Source of the DNA: Acidimicrobiales bacterium | GTDB taxonomy: Bacteria > Actinomycetota > Acidimicrobiia > Acidimicrobiales > JACCXE01 | DNA length: 64,000 nucleotides | Direction of reading: 5' to 3' | NCBI GenBank assembly: GCA_035546775.1 | Contig: DASZWD010000030.1 | Location: forward strand, 271,526-335,525 | Shown here: in pieces, positions 8,263 to 17,138 of the stretch | Layout: each line of letters starts with the position of its first letter | How positions within the stretch are numbered: position 1 is the stretch's first letter | Made by a program: the position numbers and the translations under genes | Notes under the pieces: model-generated | What the model was told of the DNA's origin: nothing | The model's database searches: none | Seen by the model: the letters and a program-made list of their open reading frames with translations, nothing else

Positions 8263-9087
8263 ATGGAGCTGATCGCAGGCTGGGAATCGATCGAGGGGGC
8301 CGACGGCGACCTCGCCGTGTACGTGGCGCGGCCGGAGGCGGCCACGACTCCGCTTCCGGGCGTGCTCGTGCTGCAAGAGGTGTGGGGCGTCGACGCCCAC
8401 ATCGAGGACGTGACGAACCGCATGGCGGCGGCCGGCTACGTCGCGGTGTCACCCGACGTGTACTCACTCGGGGGCGCGCAGCGACCCGAGGCGATCACAC
8501 CCGCACGCGTGCGCACCCTGATGGACTTCTTCGACACCATCCCGACGGGCTCGTGGCAGGACACCGACGCCCGCAACGCCGAGCTGGCCAAACTCCCGCA
8601 AGCCGAAGCCGACGCACTCAACGACACGATGACGACGCTGTTCGGCCAGTTCGCCAACTTCGAGAAGTTCATCGCCGAGTTGCGCGTCACGACGCAGTGG
8701 CTGGCGGCGCAGGAATACTGCGACGGCAACGTCGGTGCCATCGGGTTCTGCATGGGCGGCGGCATGGCGGCGCGTCTGGCGTGTGACGAGCCGCTGCTGA
8801 AGGGCGCGGTTGGCTTCTACGGCGCGGCGCCGACGCCCGAGCAGATCGCCAACCTGCACTGTCCCGTCCTGTGCCTGCACGGCGAGTTGGACTCGCGGCT
8901 CGTCGGCACGATCCCGGGTTTCCAGAAGGCGGCCGACGAAGCGGGCAAGTCCTACGAAGCCGTGGTGTACCCCGACGCCCCGCACGCGTTCTTCAACGAC
9001 ACGCGTGCGTCGTACCGCCCCGACGCGGCGCGCCAGGCCTTCGCCCGCACCCTGGCGTTCCTCGACGAGCACGTGGCGCGGGGCTGA
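8263..9087 (+). CDS. Dienelactone hydrolase family protein
   Basis: A 274-residue alpha/beta hydrolase. The nucleophile is the Cys of GFCMGGG (about 166-172), typical of dienelactone hydrolases. The Asp of GELDSR and the His of PHAFF complete the triad. The N-terminus (YVARPE, then VLVLQEVWG) is typical of the family. Such enzymes open lactone rings in aromatic-compound breakdown, but many paralogues act on other esters. TACGTT at -12 to -7 of the ATG suggests a leaderless mRNA. The next gene starts 6 nt after the stop, so it probably heads an operon with the SCO6745-like protein and the phosphotransferase. Confidence 0.9.
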   Translation: MELIAGWESIEGADGDLAVYVARPEAATTPLPGVLVLQEVWGVDAHIEDVTNRMAAAGYVAVSPDVYSLGGAQRPEAITPARVRTLMDFFDTIPTGSWQDTDARNAELAKLPQAEADALNDTMTTLFGQFANFEKFIAELRVTTQWLAAQEYCDGNVGAIGFCMGGGMAARLACDEPLLKGAVGFYGAAPTPEQIANLHCPVLCLHGELDSRLVGTIPGFQKAADEAGKSYEAVVYPDAPHAFFNDTRASYRPDAARQAFARTLAFLDEHVARG

Positions 9088-9092
9088 CGGCG

Positions 9093-9914
9093 ATGGAACC
9101 GATCGTCGCCCGCAAGACGCACCGCACGTTGGAGATGATCCACGGCTACATCTACTTCGCCCCCGAGGCCACCGACGCCTACGCCGCGCTCGGCGTGACG
9201 GGCCGCTCCGGTTACTTCGCGTCGCGCTCGGCCGCGATGGGCCCCGCGTCGGCGGAACTCGTCATCGCCACCTTCTTCAACTTCAACAGGGGCCTCGTGC
9301 GCCACGCCATGGACGGCGTCTGGGACGTCACGACGCCGGCCGCGCTCCTCGCGGCGCGGCTCGAGGCCGCCGGCGCGATGTTGCGCCGCACCATCGGCGA
9401 CCTCGCCGTCGGCGCCGATCTCGAAGAAGCCGCCAGCTTGGCGCGACGCGCCGCCGAGGAGGCGTGCGGGCATCTGAGTGGCAAGCCGCTCTTCGCCGGT
9501 CACGCCACGTTGCCGTGGCCCGACGATCCCCTCCTCGTGTTGTGGCACGCCCAGTCGCTGCTGCGCGAGTTCCGCGGCGACATCCACGTCGCGGCCATGA
9601 CCGCCGAGGGCATCGACGGCTGCGAGGCGCTGGTGTGCCACGCCGCGTCGGGCGAGATCGGTCGTGACGTGCTCCAGTCGACGCGGGCGTGGTCCGACGA
9701 CGAGTGGCAGGCCGCAGTCGAGTCGCTGCAGCGCAAGGGTCACCTGAACGCCAATGGGGCGTTCACCGAGACGGGCGCGGCGTCGCGCCAGTGGGTCGAA
9801 GACCAGACCGACGCCAGTGCGCTGCTCGCCTACGAACCGCTCGGTGACGACGGGTGCGAGCGCCTGCGCTTCCTGTGCCGCCCGTGGTCGAAGGCGATCG
9901 CGGCGGCGCGATGA
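9093..9914 (+). CDS. SCO6745-family protein, function unknown
   Basis: 273 residues from ATG 9093. The opening ARKTHRTLEMIHGYIYFAPE and the later LWHAQSLLREFRGDIHVAAM fit the actinobacterial SCO6745-type family, which looks like an all-helical protein with a C-terminal winged-helix-like half. No catalytic motif is evident and there is no signal peptide. It lies 6 nt downstream of the dienelactone hydrolase and overlaps the phosphotransferase start by ATGA, so all three should be co-translated. The role is unknown. Confidence 0.8.
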   Translation: MEPIVARKTHRTLEMIHGYIYFAPEATDAYAALGVTGRSGYFASRSAAMGPASAELVIATFFNFNRGLVRHAMDGVWDVTTPAALLAARLEAAGAMLRRTIGDLAVGADLEEAASLARRAAEEACGHLSGKPLFAGHATLPWPDDPLLVLWHAQSLLREFRGDIHVAAMTAEGIDGCEALVCHAASGEIGRDVLQSTRAWSDDEWQAAVESLQRKGHLNANGAFTETGAASRQWVEDQTDASALLAYEPLGDDGCERLRFLCRPWSKAIAAAR

Positions 9915-10879
9915 ACCTCGACGACCTGCTGGCGCGCGCCACCGACCGGGTCGTCGTCAATCCGTCCGATGGCAAGTCGGGCGCGCGTTTCGAAAAGCTC
10001 ACGGTCGACGGGCAGCGCTACTTCCTGAAGGTGCTGTCCTACGACGCCGACTGGATCATGCGGTGCTCCGGCAACACGGACTTCTGGGAGTACAAGGTGT
10101 GGCACGCCGGCCTGTACGACCGCGTGCCGCCCGAGATCGACCACACCATCGTCGCAATGTCGCTCGAGGCCGGTCGGCTGTCGCTGCTGGCGCGCGACGT
10201 CAGCGAGCATCTGATTCCGGAGGGCGACGACCTCGTCACCGCCGAGCAGGCCGACGCGTTCATGGACCACATGGCGGCGTTCCACGCCGCCTACTGGGGC
10301 TGGCGCGACGACGTCGGTCTGTCCTCGATCGAGCAGCGCATCGGCTTCTTCTCCGATGCGAACGTGGCCCGTGAAATGCAAGCCGCCGACCCGCCGAGCC
10401 CGATCGTCGTCGCCCAGCAGGGATGGTCGATGCTGCGCGACCGCTCGCCGGCGCTCGCGGATCTGGTCGAGCCAATCCGGGCCGACCCGACCCGGCTCGC
10501 CGACGCGTTGCGCGCCCTGCCCGTCACCTTTGTCGCGGGCGACTGGAAGATGGGCAACCTCGGCTACAACGCCACCACGAAGCAGACGATCCTGCTCGAC
10601 TGGGCGTATCCCGGTTCGTGCCCGGGGCTATGGGAACTGATGTGGTATCTCGGCGTCAACCGCGCCCGGCTGCCGCGCTCGAAGGAAGACACGATCGCCT
10701 GCTACCGCGATGCGCTCGAACGTCGTGGCGTCGCGACCGCCGGCTGGTGGGACGACGCCGTGGGTCTGTGCGCCCTGGCGCAGATGTGCATGATGGGCTG
10801 GGAAAAAGCCGTCGGCGACGACGACGAACTCCGCTGGTGGGAAGACTTCGTTTCCAGGACAGGCGGTCGCCCCGCGTAG
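9911..10879 (+). CDS. Phosphotransferase (APH / kinase-like fold)
   Basis: 322 residues. The kinase-like features are a Lys in RYFLKVL of the N-lobe, a catalytic-loop equivalent VAGDWKMGNLGY (Asp and Asn), and a metal-binding Asp in ILLDWAYPG. This is the aminoglycoside/choline kinase superfamily. In actinobacteria such proteins phosphorylate small molecules or CoA-linked substrates, and resistance cannot be assumed. ATGA overlap with the SCO6745-like gene couples the two. The C-terminal region is Trp-rich (WWDDAVG, ELRWWEDFV). Confidence 0.82.
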   Translation: MNLDDLLARATDRVVVNPSDGKSGARFEKLTVDGQRYFLKVLSYDADWIMRCSGNTDFWEYKVWHAGLYDRVPPEIDHTIVAMSLEAGRLSLLARDVSEHLIPEGDDLVTAEQADAFMDHMAAFHAAYWGWRDDVGLSSIEQRIGFFSDANVAREMQAADPPSPIVVAQQGWSMLRDRSPALADLVEPIRADPTRLADALRALPVTFVAGDWKMGNLGYNATTKQTILLDWAYPGSCPGLWELMWYLGVNRARLPRSKEDTIACYRDALERRGVATAGWWDDAVGLCALAQMCMMGWEKAVGDDDELRWWEDFVSRTGGRPA

Positions 10880-10890
10880 CTTGAGCGGCC

Positions 10891-12183
10891 ATGTCGGAGG
10901 AAGTGTTCGATCTCGAGGAAGGCGAAGAGTCCGTCCTCGAGGGCGACGCCCCCTTCCGACGGGGCAGCGCTCGCGCCGCCCTCGCCCACCGCGACTTCGC
11001 CCTCGTGTGGTGGGGTTCGCTGGCGTCGAACGTGGGGACGTGGATGCAGAACGCGGCGCTCGGCGCGCTGGCGTTCAAACTGACGCACTCCTCGGGCTTC
11101 GTCGCGCTGCTGGGCTTCGCCCAGCTCGGCCCTCTGCTCGCGCTGTCGCTGATCGGCGGCATGCTCGCCGATTCGATCGATCGCCGGTGGCTGCTGGTGG
11201 CGACGCAGGTCGAGCAGGGCGCGCTGTCGTTCCTGTTGGCGTTCTTCGCCGCCCAGCACCACCCGTCCCATGCCGCACTGTTCTTCTGCGTGCTCGGCAT
11301 CGGCATCGGCAACGCACTGTTCGCGCCGACCATGTCGGCGGTGCAGCCGCAACTCGTCGGCAAGAAGGACCTGCCGGGCGCGGTGTCGCTGCAATCCGTA
11401 CAGCTCAACCTCTCGCGGGTGATCGGGCCGGTCATCGGCGGCCTCATCATTCCCTTCGTGCACGCGTGGGGCGTCTTCTTTATCAACGCGCTGACCTACC
11501 TGTTCGCCATCGTGACGCTGCTGATGGTGACAATCCCACGGCCATATCCCGATCACAGCGAACAGGGCATCAAGCGCGCCCTCGGGGGTTTCCGCATCGC
11601 CCGCCACGACGGACTCGTCGGCCGATGTCTCATCATGATCACGACGTTCTCCTTCTTCTGCCTGTGCTTTATCGGCCTGTTGCCCGTCATCGCCGGCGAC
11701 AACCTCGGCATGAACGTGACCGGTACCGCCTACGGCATCCTCTTTGCCAGCTTCGGGTCGGGCGCGGCGCTGGGCGCCATCGCCGTCGGGACCGTCTGGG
11801 TCGACACCTCGAAGGCGAAGATCGTGCGCGTCGGCATGCCGATCTTCGGCGTCTTCCTTGGCGTGCTCGCGGCGCTGCGGACACCGGCGCTCGCGTTCCC
11901 CGTCGTCTTCTTTGTCGGCTTCTTCTACTTCGCCACGATCACCTCGCTGTCCACGGTGTTGCAGAACCATTTGAGCGAGCAGGTGCGCGGCCGCGTGATG
12001 GCGCTGTGGATCATGGGCTTTGGCGGCACCGTGCCCTTCGGCCTGCTGGCCGGCGGGTGGCTCGCCGACCACACGTCGGTCAGTACCGTGCTTGTCGTGG
12101 GCGTGGTGTTCGCGTTCTTGTTGACGGCCGCGATCGACTTGCGCGGCCGCGAGTCGCCAATCGGAATGGAAACCGCGCCGTGA
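10891..12183 (+). CDS. MFS transporter (EntS/MFS_3-like)
   Basis: 430 residues with about 10-12 hydrophobic helices after a soluble acidic N-terminus. AALAHRDFALVWWGSLASNVGTW is the usual opening of the MFS_3 group, and LADSIDRRWLL carries the loop 2-3 motif. MFS_3 members export siderophores or drugs. TAGCTT at -14 to -9 of the ATG suggests a separate promoter. The stop overlaps the GTG of the ceramidase-like gene (GTGA), so transporter, hydrolase and NagA form one coupled unit. Confidence 0.9.
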   Translation: MSEEVFDLEEGEESVLEGDAPFRRGSARAALAHRDFALVWWGSLASNVGTWMQNAALGALAFKLTHSSGFVALLGFAQLGPLLALSLIGGMLADSIDRRWLLVATQVEQGALSFLLAFFAAQHHPSHAALFFCVLGIGIGNALFAPTMSAVQPQLVGKKDLPGAVSLQSVQLNLSRVIGPVIGGLIIPFVHAWGVFFINALTYLFAIVTLLMVTIPRPYPDHSEQGIKRALGGFRIARHDGLVGRCLIMITTFSFFCLCFIGLLPVIAGDNLGMNVTGTAYGILFASFGSGAALGAIAVGTVWVDTSKAKIVRVGMPIFGVFLGVLAALRTPALAFPVVFFVGFFYFATITSLSTVLQNHLSEQVRGRVMALWIMGFGGTVPFGLLAGGWLADHTSVSTVLVVGVVFAFLLTAAIDLRGRESPIGMETAP

Positions 12184-13301
12184 CGACTCGGGTCGGCTTC
12201 GGGCGCGCCGTCATCACGCCGCCGCTGCCGGTCATGCTCGCCGGCTTCGGTGACCGCGCCGGACCCGCCACCGAAGTGCGCGACGACCTCGAGGTGCGCG
12301 CCTTCTACGCGTCGAGCGACGGTGTCGGGCTCTGCTTGCTGGTGTGCGACCTGCTCGGCATGTCACCCGGGTTCGCCAACCCGGTACGCGCCGCGGTTCG
12401 CGACCTGCTTGATCTGCCGGCGCCGGCCGTGCTCACCGCCTGCATCCACACCCACGCCGGCCCGTCGACGATGGCCGGCTCGGAACGGCTCGGCTGGCCG
12501 ACGCCTGACGGCTACCTCGACATCCTCGTGCGCGGCTGCCTCGACGCGGCGCGCGAAGCGCGCGCCAACGCCGAATCCGCAACCTTTCACTACCGCCGCG
12601 AAGCACTGCCCGACGGGTTGTCGGTCAACCGGCGCGGCCACCCGTACGCTCCGCATTTCGCCGCCCTCGACGTGCGCGCCGCCAGTGGCGCCCGCATCGG
12701 TGCCATCGCCAACGTGTCGATCCATCCCGTCGCCCTCGGCCCGGCGTGCCTGGCGGTGTCGAGCGACTGGGTCGGCTCGTTCCGCAACGAACTCGAACGC
12801 ACCCACGACGGGCGGGCGGTGCTGCTTTCCGGCGCGCTGGGCGACGTCAACCCGCCGCTGCACGCCCACGCCACCGGCTTCTACGACAACGACAACTTCG
12901 AGGACGCCGACGAACTCGGCGTGCGGGTCGCCGGCGTCGTCGGCCCGGCGCTCGACGCTGCCCGACCCGTCGGCCACGGCGCAGTCGGCGTGCGTCGTCA
13001 CCGCTGGGTCGAAGTCGAGGCGACGGGCGCGCTGGCTGCGGTGGCCGGCGTGGCGGGACACGTCCCCGTCGAACTCGTGGAGTGGTGGCTGGGCGACGTC
13101 GAACTCGTCACCGTGCCCGGCGAGGCCTTCCACGCGCTGGGCAACAAGATCGAAGCCGCGGTTGGCGGGCCGATGCTGCTCGCCGGCCTGTCCCCGGTGT
13201 GGCAGGGCTACCTCCCCGACCCCTGGGGCGACGGCTACGAGGAAGGCGTGAGCTATGGCGAGGACTTCGTCGCCGGCGTGCGCGCCGCGTTGCTGTCATG
13301 A
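12180..13301 (+). CDS. Neutral/alkaline ceramidase N-terminal-domain protein
   Basis: 373 residues with GTG start. VGFGRAVITPPLPVMLAGFG, THTHAGPST-like ACIHTHAGPS, and SIHPVALGP followed by SSDW are the metal-site and nucleophile-type signatures of the neutral ceramidase family (PF04734). The protein is about half the length of full ceramidases and has no signal peptide, so it is a short cytoplasmic member common in bacteria. The true substrate may be another amide. It overlaps the MFS gene upstream (GTGA) and nagA downstream (ATGA), hinting that the three share an amino-sugar or amide substrate. Confidence 0.8.
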   Translation: MTTRVGFGRAVITPPLPVMLAGFGDRAGPATEVRDDLEVRAFYASSDGVGLCLLVCDLLGMSPGFANPVRAAVRDLLDLPAPAVLTACIHTHAGPSTMAGSERLGWPTPDGYLDILVRGCLDAAREARANAESATFHYRREALPDGLSVNRRGHPYAPHFAALDVRAASGARIGAIANVSIHPVALGPACLAVSSDWVGSFRNELERTHDGRAVLLSGALGDVNPPLHAHATGFYDNDNFEDADELGVRVAGVVGPALDAARPVGHGAVGVRRHRWVEVEATGALAAVAGVAGHVPVELVEWWLGDVELVTVPGEAFHALGNKIEAAVGGPMLLAGLSPVWQGYLPDPWGDGYEEGVSYGEDFVAGVRAALLS

Positions 13302-14371
13302 CCACGCTCGCCGCATCCGTGGTCATCACCCCCGACGGGCTGCTCGCGCCGGGTGAGGTGTCGATCGACGAAGGCGTGATCGTCGACGTACGCCCGCACA
13401 CCGGTGTCGCGCCCGCGCGCGTGCTGGCGCCGGGTTTCATCGACGTGCAGGTGAACGGTCACGTCGACGTCGACGTCGCCACCGCCGCGGGCGACGACTG
13501 GGATCGCCTCGACCATCTGCTGGCGTCGCAGGGCGTCACCGCGTGGTGCCCGACGATCGTGACCGCGCCGCTGGCGGTCTACCCCGAACGCCTCGAGCGC
13601 ATCGCCGGCGCGGCGCGGCGGCCACCGGCGCACGCTCGCCCCACCATCATCGGCGCCCACCTCGAAGGGCCGTTCTTGGGCGACGCCTACGGCGCCCACG
13701 TGCCCGAGTGGGTCGCCCCGATCGACCTCGACTGGCTCGCCGCCCTCCCGCCAATCGTGCGGGTGATGACCCTCGGCCCCGAGCAGCCGTTGGCCGCCGA
13801 GGCCATCGGCCTCCTGTGCAACCGCGGCGTGCTGGTGAGCATGGGCCACTCGAAGGCGACCTACGAGACGGCGATCGCGGGCGCCGACGCCGGCGCGCGG
13901 CTCGTCACCCACCTGTTCAACGGAATGGCGCCGCTGCACCACCGGGCGCCGGGCATCCTGGGCGCCGCTCTCTCGGACGACCGCCTCGTGCCGTCGCTCA
14001 TCGCCGACGGCGTGCACGTGCACCCCGCAGCGTTGCGCGCCGCGGCGCGGGCCAAGGGGCGCGGCGGGTGGATTTTGGTGACCGACGCCGTCGGCTGGCA
14101 GACGCACGACCGCGTCGAGATCGTCGACGGCGCCCCGCGCCTGCCCGACGGCACCATCGCCGGCAGCTGCGCCCGCATGGACGAGTGCGTGGCACGCATG
14201 GTGCAGGCAGCGCGCATCGACATCGTCGACGTGGTGCACGCGGCCGCCACCACGCCGGCGCGCCTGCTCGGCCTCGACGGTGAGCGCGGCGCCATCGCCG
14301 TCGACCTGCGCGCCGACCTCGTCGCCCTCGATCCCGACACTCTGCGCGCCACCGAGGTCTGGATCGCGTAA
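13298..14371 (+). CDS. nagA: N-acetylglucosamine-6-phosphate deacetylase
   Basis: 357 residues of the amidohydrolase fold. Signatures are PGFIDVQVNGH, HLEGPFLG (metal-binding Glu), MGHSKATY, THLFNGMAPLHHR, DGVHVH and TDAVGW (catalytic Asp). NagA removes acetate from GlcNAc-6-phosphate to give GlcN-6-phosphate in amino-sugar recycling. No nagB or GlcNAc kinase is adjacent, although a SIS-domain protein and a PfkB kinase occur at 28 kb. ATGA overlap couples it to the ceramidase-like gene. Confidence 0.92.
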   Translation: MTTLAASVVITPDGLLAPGEVSIDEGVIVDVRPHTGVAPARVLAPGFIDVQVNGHVDVDVATAAGDDWDRLDHLLASQGVTAWCPTIVTAPLAVYPERLERIAGAARRPPAHARPTIIGAHLEGPFLGDAYGAHVPEWVAPIDLDWLAALPPIVRVMTLGPEQPLAAEAIGLLCNRGVLVSMGHSKATYETAIAGADAGARLVTHLFNGMAPLHHRAPGILGAALSDDRLVPSLIADGVHVHPAALRAAARAKGRGGWILVTDAVGWQTHDRVEIVDGAPRLPDGTIAGSCARMDECVARMVQAARIDIVDVVHAAATTPARLLGLDGERGAIAVDLRADLVALDPDTLRATEVWIA

Positions 14372-14381
14372 GAGTTAGGCA

Positions 14382-15626
14382 GTGGTAATACTGCGCCCGT
14401 TGCGAGAAGCCCCGCTGGCGTTCCGCCGGCTGGTGGCGGTGCAGGCGCTGCACGCGGCGGGCGACGCCATGGTCGCCGTCGCCCTTGCCAACACCCTGTT
14501 CTTCAACGTGCCGGTAGGCGAGGCGCGCGACAAGGTCGGCTTGTACCTGCTGTTGACGATGACGCCCTTCGCCGTCCTGTCACCGCTGGTGGGCCCGGCG
14601 CTCGATCGCCGCCGCGGCGCCTACCGCCTCGGCTTGCTCGCCAGCGCTGGGGGGCGCGCCGTGCTGGCGCTGTTGCTGTCGACGCGCACCGACCGGTTGT
14701 GGCTGTATCCCCTCGCCTTCGGCTTGCTCGTGTTGTCCCGCGCCCACGGCATCAGCCGCGCCGCCATCGTGCCGACCACCATCGACGAGCACCACCGGTT
14801 GATGTGGGCCAACGCCTGGCTGGCAGTGACGTCGGTCGCCGGCGCGGCGGTCGGCGCGGCGGTCGGCGGCGGCGTGCAGCACTTCATCTCGACCAAGGCG
14901 ACGCTGTGGCTGGCGACGATCCTGTTCATCGTCGTAGTCCCACCGGCGTTCGCGTTGCCGAAACCCGAAGGCGACACCGCGCACGACCACGTCGCCGGTG
15001 ACTACCGCGCCCTGCTCAGCTCGCGCCTGATCGGCGGTGGCGTGGTCATGGGCGCGTGCCGGGCCAGCGTCGGCTTCCTCACGTTTCTCCTCGCGTTCCT
15101 GCTGCGGGCGCACGGCCACGGCACGAAGGGCTTCGCGCTGACGATCGGCGCGGCTGGTCTCGGCGGCTTCGCCGGTTCGGCCGTCGCCCCGGCGCTGCGC
15201 AAGGTGCTGCGCGAACCGCTGCTGCTGCTGAGCGCGCTCCTGCTGATGGGCGGCGCCGCGCTGTACGTGTCGCACGCGTTCACGCTGCGCAACGCCGGAC
15301 TCGTCGCCGCCGTCGTCGGCTTCGGCAGCACCGCCGGGCGCCTGGCGTTCGACTCGCTGGTGCAGCGCGACGCGCCCGAGGCGATCCGCGGCCGCACCTT
15401 CGCCCGCTACGAGACGATCTTTCAGTTGTGCTGGGTCGCAGGCGCCGGCATGGCCACGCTGATCCCGTTCCATTCCCGCGGCGGCATGCGCGTGCTGGCG
15501 CTGATCTGCTTCGGAGGCGTCGCTTTGTCGATCTACGGCCTGATCGTGCGCGGCCGGTTAGTTCACCGCCCGCTCCCGGCCCTCCCAGAAGGGGGCACGG
15601 AGCTCCCGACGAAGGATCTTTCCTGA
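14382..15626 (+). CDS. MFS transporter
   Basis: 414 residues with about 12 hydrophobic helices (start GTG 14382, 10 nt after nagA). LVGPALDRRRGAYR is the cytoplasmic loop motif, and QRDAPEAIRGRTFARYETIFQ marks the second half. The substrate is unknown. The last 69 nt overlap, tail to tail, the acyl-CoA ligase gene on the other strand (15558-15626), so the final 22 codons or so (HRPLPALPEGG onward) may be a dispensable extension created by loss of an earlier stop. Confidence 0.88.
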   Translation: MVILRPLREAPLAFRRLVAVQALHAAGDAMVAVALANTLFFNVPVGEARDKVGLYLLLTMTPFAVLSPLVGPALDRRRGAYRLGLLASAGGRAVLALLLSTRTDRLWLYPLAFGLLVLSRAHGISRAAIVPTTIDEHHRLMWANAWLAVTSVAGAAVGAAVGGGVQHFISTKATLWLATILFIVVVPPAFALPKPEGDTAHDHVAGDYRALLSSRLIGGGVVMGACRASVGFLTFLLAFLLRAHGHGTKGFALTIGAAGLGGFAGSAVAPALRKVLREPLLLLSALLLMGGAALYVSHAFTLRNAGLVAAVVGFGSTAGRLAFDSLVQRDAPEAIRGRTFARYETIFQLCWVAGAGMATLIPFHSRGGMRVLALICFGGVALSIYGLIVRGRLVHRPLPALPEGGTELPTKDLS

Positions 15627-17120
15627 CGGGTTGCGCGGCAGGGCGTCGATGAAGCCGACGCCCGTCGGGCACTTGAAGTGGGCGAGGCGTTCGCGGGCGA
15701 AGGCGATGATCTCCTCGGGCGTCGGGTCCTGTCCCGCCGCCTTGACGACGAGGGCGTGCACCGTCTCGCCCCACTTCTCCGACGGGATTCCGAACGCCGC
15801 GACGTCGGCCACACCGGGATGCGACATCAGGCAGTTCTCGATTTCGGCGGGATAGATGTTCTCACCGCCCGAGATGATCATGTCCTTCACGCGGTCGTGG
15901 ATATAGAGATATCCGTCCGCGTCCAGGTAGCCGGCGTCGCCCGTCTTCAACCAACCCTCTGCGTCGACCGTGTTGGCGGTCTCGTCCGGCTTGTGCCAGT
16001 AGCCGAGCATGTTCTGGCCGCTGCGCGTCCAGATCTCGCCCACCTCGCCGACCGCGGCGTCGTCGTTGGTGTCGGGGTCGACAATGCGCAACTCGACGCC
16101 GGGCAGCGGCTTGCCGGCGGCGCGCAGGAGGTGGGGCTTGTTCACCGGGTCGTGGTCCTCGGGCGCGAGGCACACGATGGCGCCCGTCGTCTCGGTCATC
16201 CCGTAGGCCTGGATGAACTTGGCGCCGAACAGTTCCATTGCACCGGCGAGCACCTCGACCGAGATGGGCGACGCGCCGTAGACGACCGTCTCGAGCGACG
16301 AGAAGTCCATGTCCTTGGCGCCCGGCACCATGAGCATGAACTGGAGGACGGCGGGCACGGCGAACATGTTGGTGATGCGCTTATCCGGGATCATCGCCAG
16401 CATGGCGGCGGGGTCGACCTCGCGCATGAGCACGGTGTGGCAGCCGACGAAGAAACCGACGGTGGCGTAGCCACTGCCACCGATGTGGAACAGCGGCATG
16501 GCCACGAGGTTCACGCAGTCCTCGCGGAAGCCCCAGTCGGGTACGGCGATCGGCAGGAGCGCGAACAGGTTGTCGTTGGTCAGCATCACGCCCTTGGGCA
16601 GGCCGGTGGTGCCCGACGTGTAGAGCTGGAAGCCGACGTCGTTCGGACCCGATTCGATACCCGTGTCGGTCGCGGGCTGCGCCGCCACCCAGTCTTCGTA
16701 GGACGTGTATCCCGCCTTGCCCCCGACGACGACGATCTTCTTCGCGGCGGTGAGGTCGGCGGCGATGGCGTCGAGCACGGGCGCGAACTCCTGGCCGACC
16801 ACGATCACCTTGGCCTCGGAGTCGTTGAGGATCTGCGAGATCTCGGGCGGAGCAAGGCGCCAGTTGACCGCCACGTTGGCGGCGTTGACCTTGCCGCCAC
16901 CGAAGAGCAACTCGAAGTACTCGATCGAGTTCTTGTCGAGGATGGCGATGCGGTCCGCGACGCCGACGCCCTCGGTCAGCAGCGCGTTGGCCACTTGGTT
17001 CGAACGCTCGTCGAGCTCGCGGAAGGTCAGCGTGCGGTCGCCGAAGGTCAGTGCCGGATTGTCGGGGCGCTCCCGGCCGTGCACGCGAACGAGGTCGGCG
17101 ATGGTCTTGATGTCTGCCAC
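15558..17120 (-). CDS. Long-chain fatty-acid-CoA ligase family protein
   Basis: 520 residues from GTG 17120 (VADIKTIADLVRVHG). I chose this start because the open frame further upstream runs into the divergent gene at 17139. ANL-superfamily motifs are all present: the P-loop YTSGTTGLPKGVM, YGMTETTG, KTGDAGYLDADGYL, the hinge DRVKDMIISGGENIYP and the catalytic Lys in NPSGKILRREL. It activates a fatty or aryl acid as acyl-AMP and then acyl-CoA. It is consistent with the acyl-CoA dehydrogenase and SDR at 19.5-21.7 kb, which are not adjacent. The tail overlaps the MFS gene by 69 nt. Confidence 0.93.
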   Translation of the reverse strand: MADIKTIADLVRVHGRERPDNPALTFGDRTLTFRELDERSNQVANALLTEGVGVADRIAILDKNSIEYFELLFGGGKVNAANVAVNWRLAPPEISQILNDSEAKVIVVGQEFAPVLDAIAADLTAAKKIVVVGGKAGYTSYEDWVAAQPATDTGIESGPNDVGFQLYTSGTTGLPKGVMLTNDNLFALLPIAVPDWGFREDCVNLVAMPLFHIGGSGYATVGFFVGCHTVLMREVDPAAMLAMIPDKRITNMFAVPAVLQFMLMVPGAKDMDFSSLETVVYGASPISVEVLAGAMELFGAKFIQAYGMTETTGAIVCLAPEDHDPVNKPHLLRAAGKPLPGVELRIVDPDTNDDAAVGEVGEIWTRSGQNMLGYWHKPDETANTVDAEGWLKTGDAGYLDADGYLYIHDRVKDMIISGGENIYPAEIENCLMSHPGVADVAAFGIPSEKWGETVHALVVKAAGQDPTPEEIIAFARERLAHFKCPTGVGFIDALPRNPSGKILRRELRAPFWEGRERAVN

Positions 17121-17138
17121 GCGTCGTAGTTTGCACCC

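Noticed and set aside
8000-8272. Possible small protein from ATG 8000
   Set aside because: No family, no clear ribosome site, overlaps an inverted-repeat arm and the start of the hydrolase gene. Mentioned in the repeat entry but not called.
9911-10879. Aminoglycoside resistance kinase
   Set aside because: Only the general kinase-like fold is supported; length and context do not point to drug modification.
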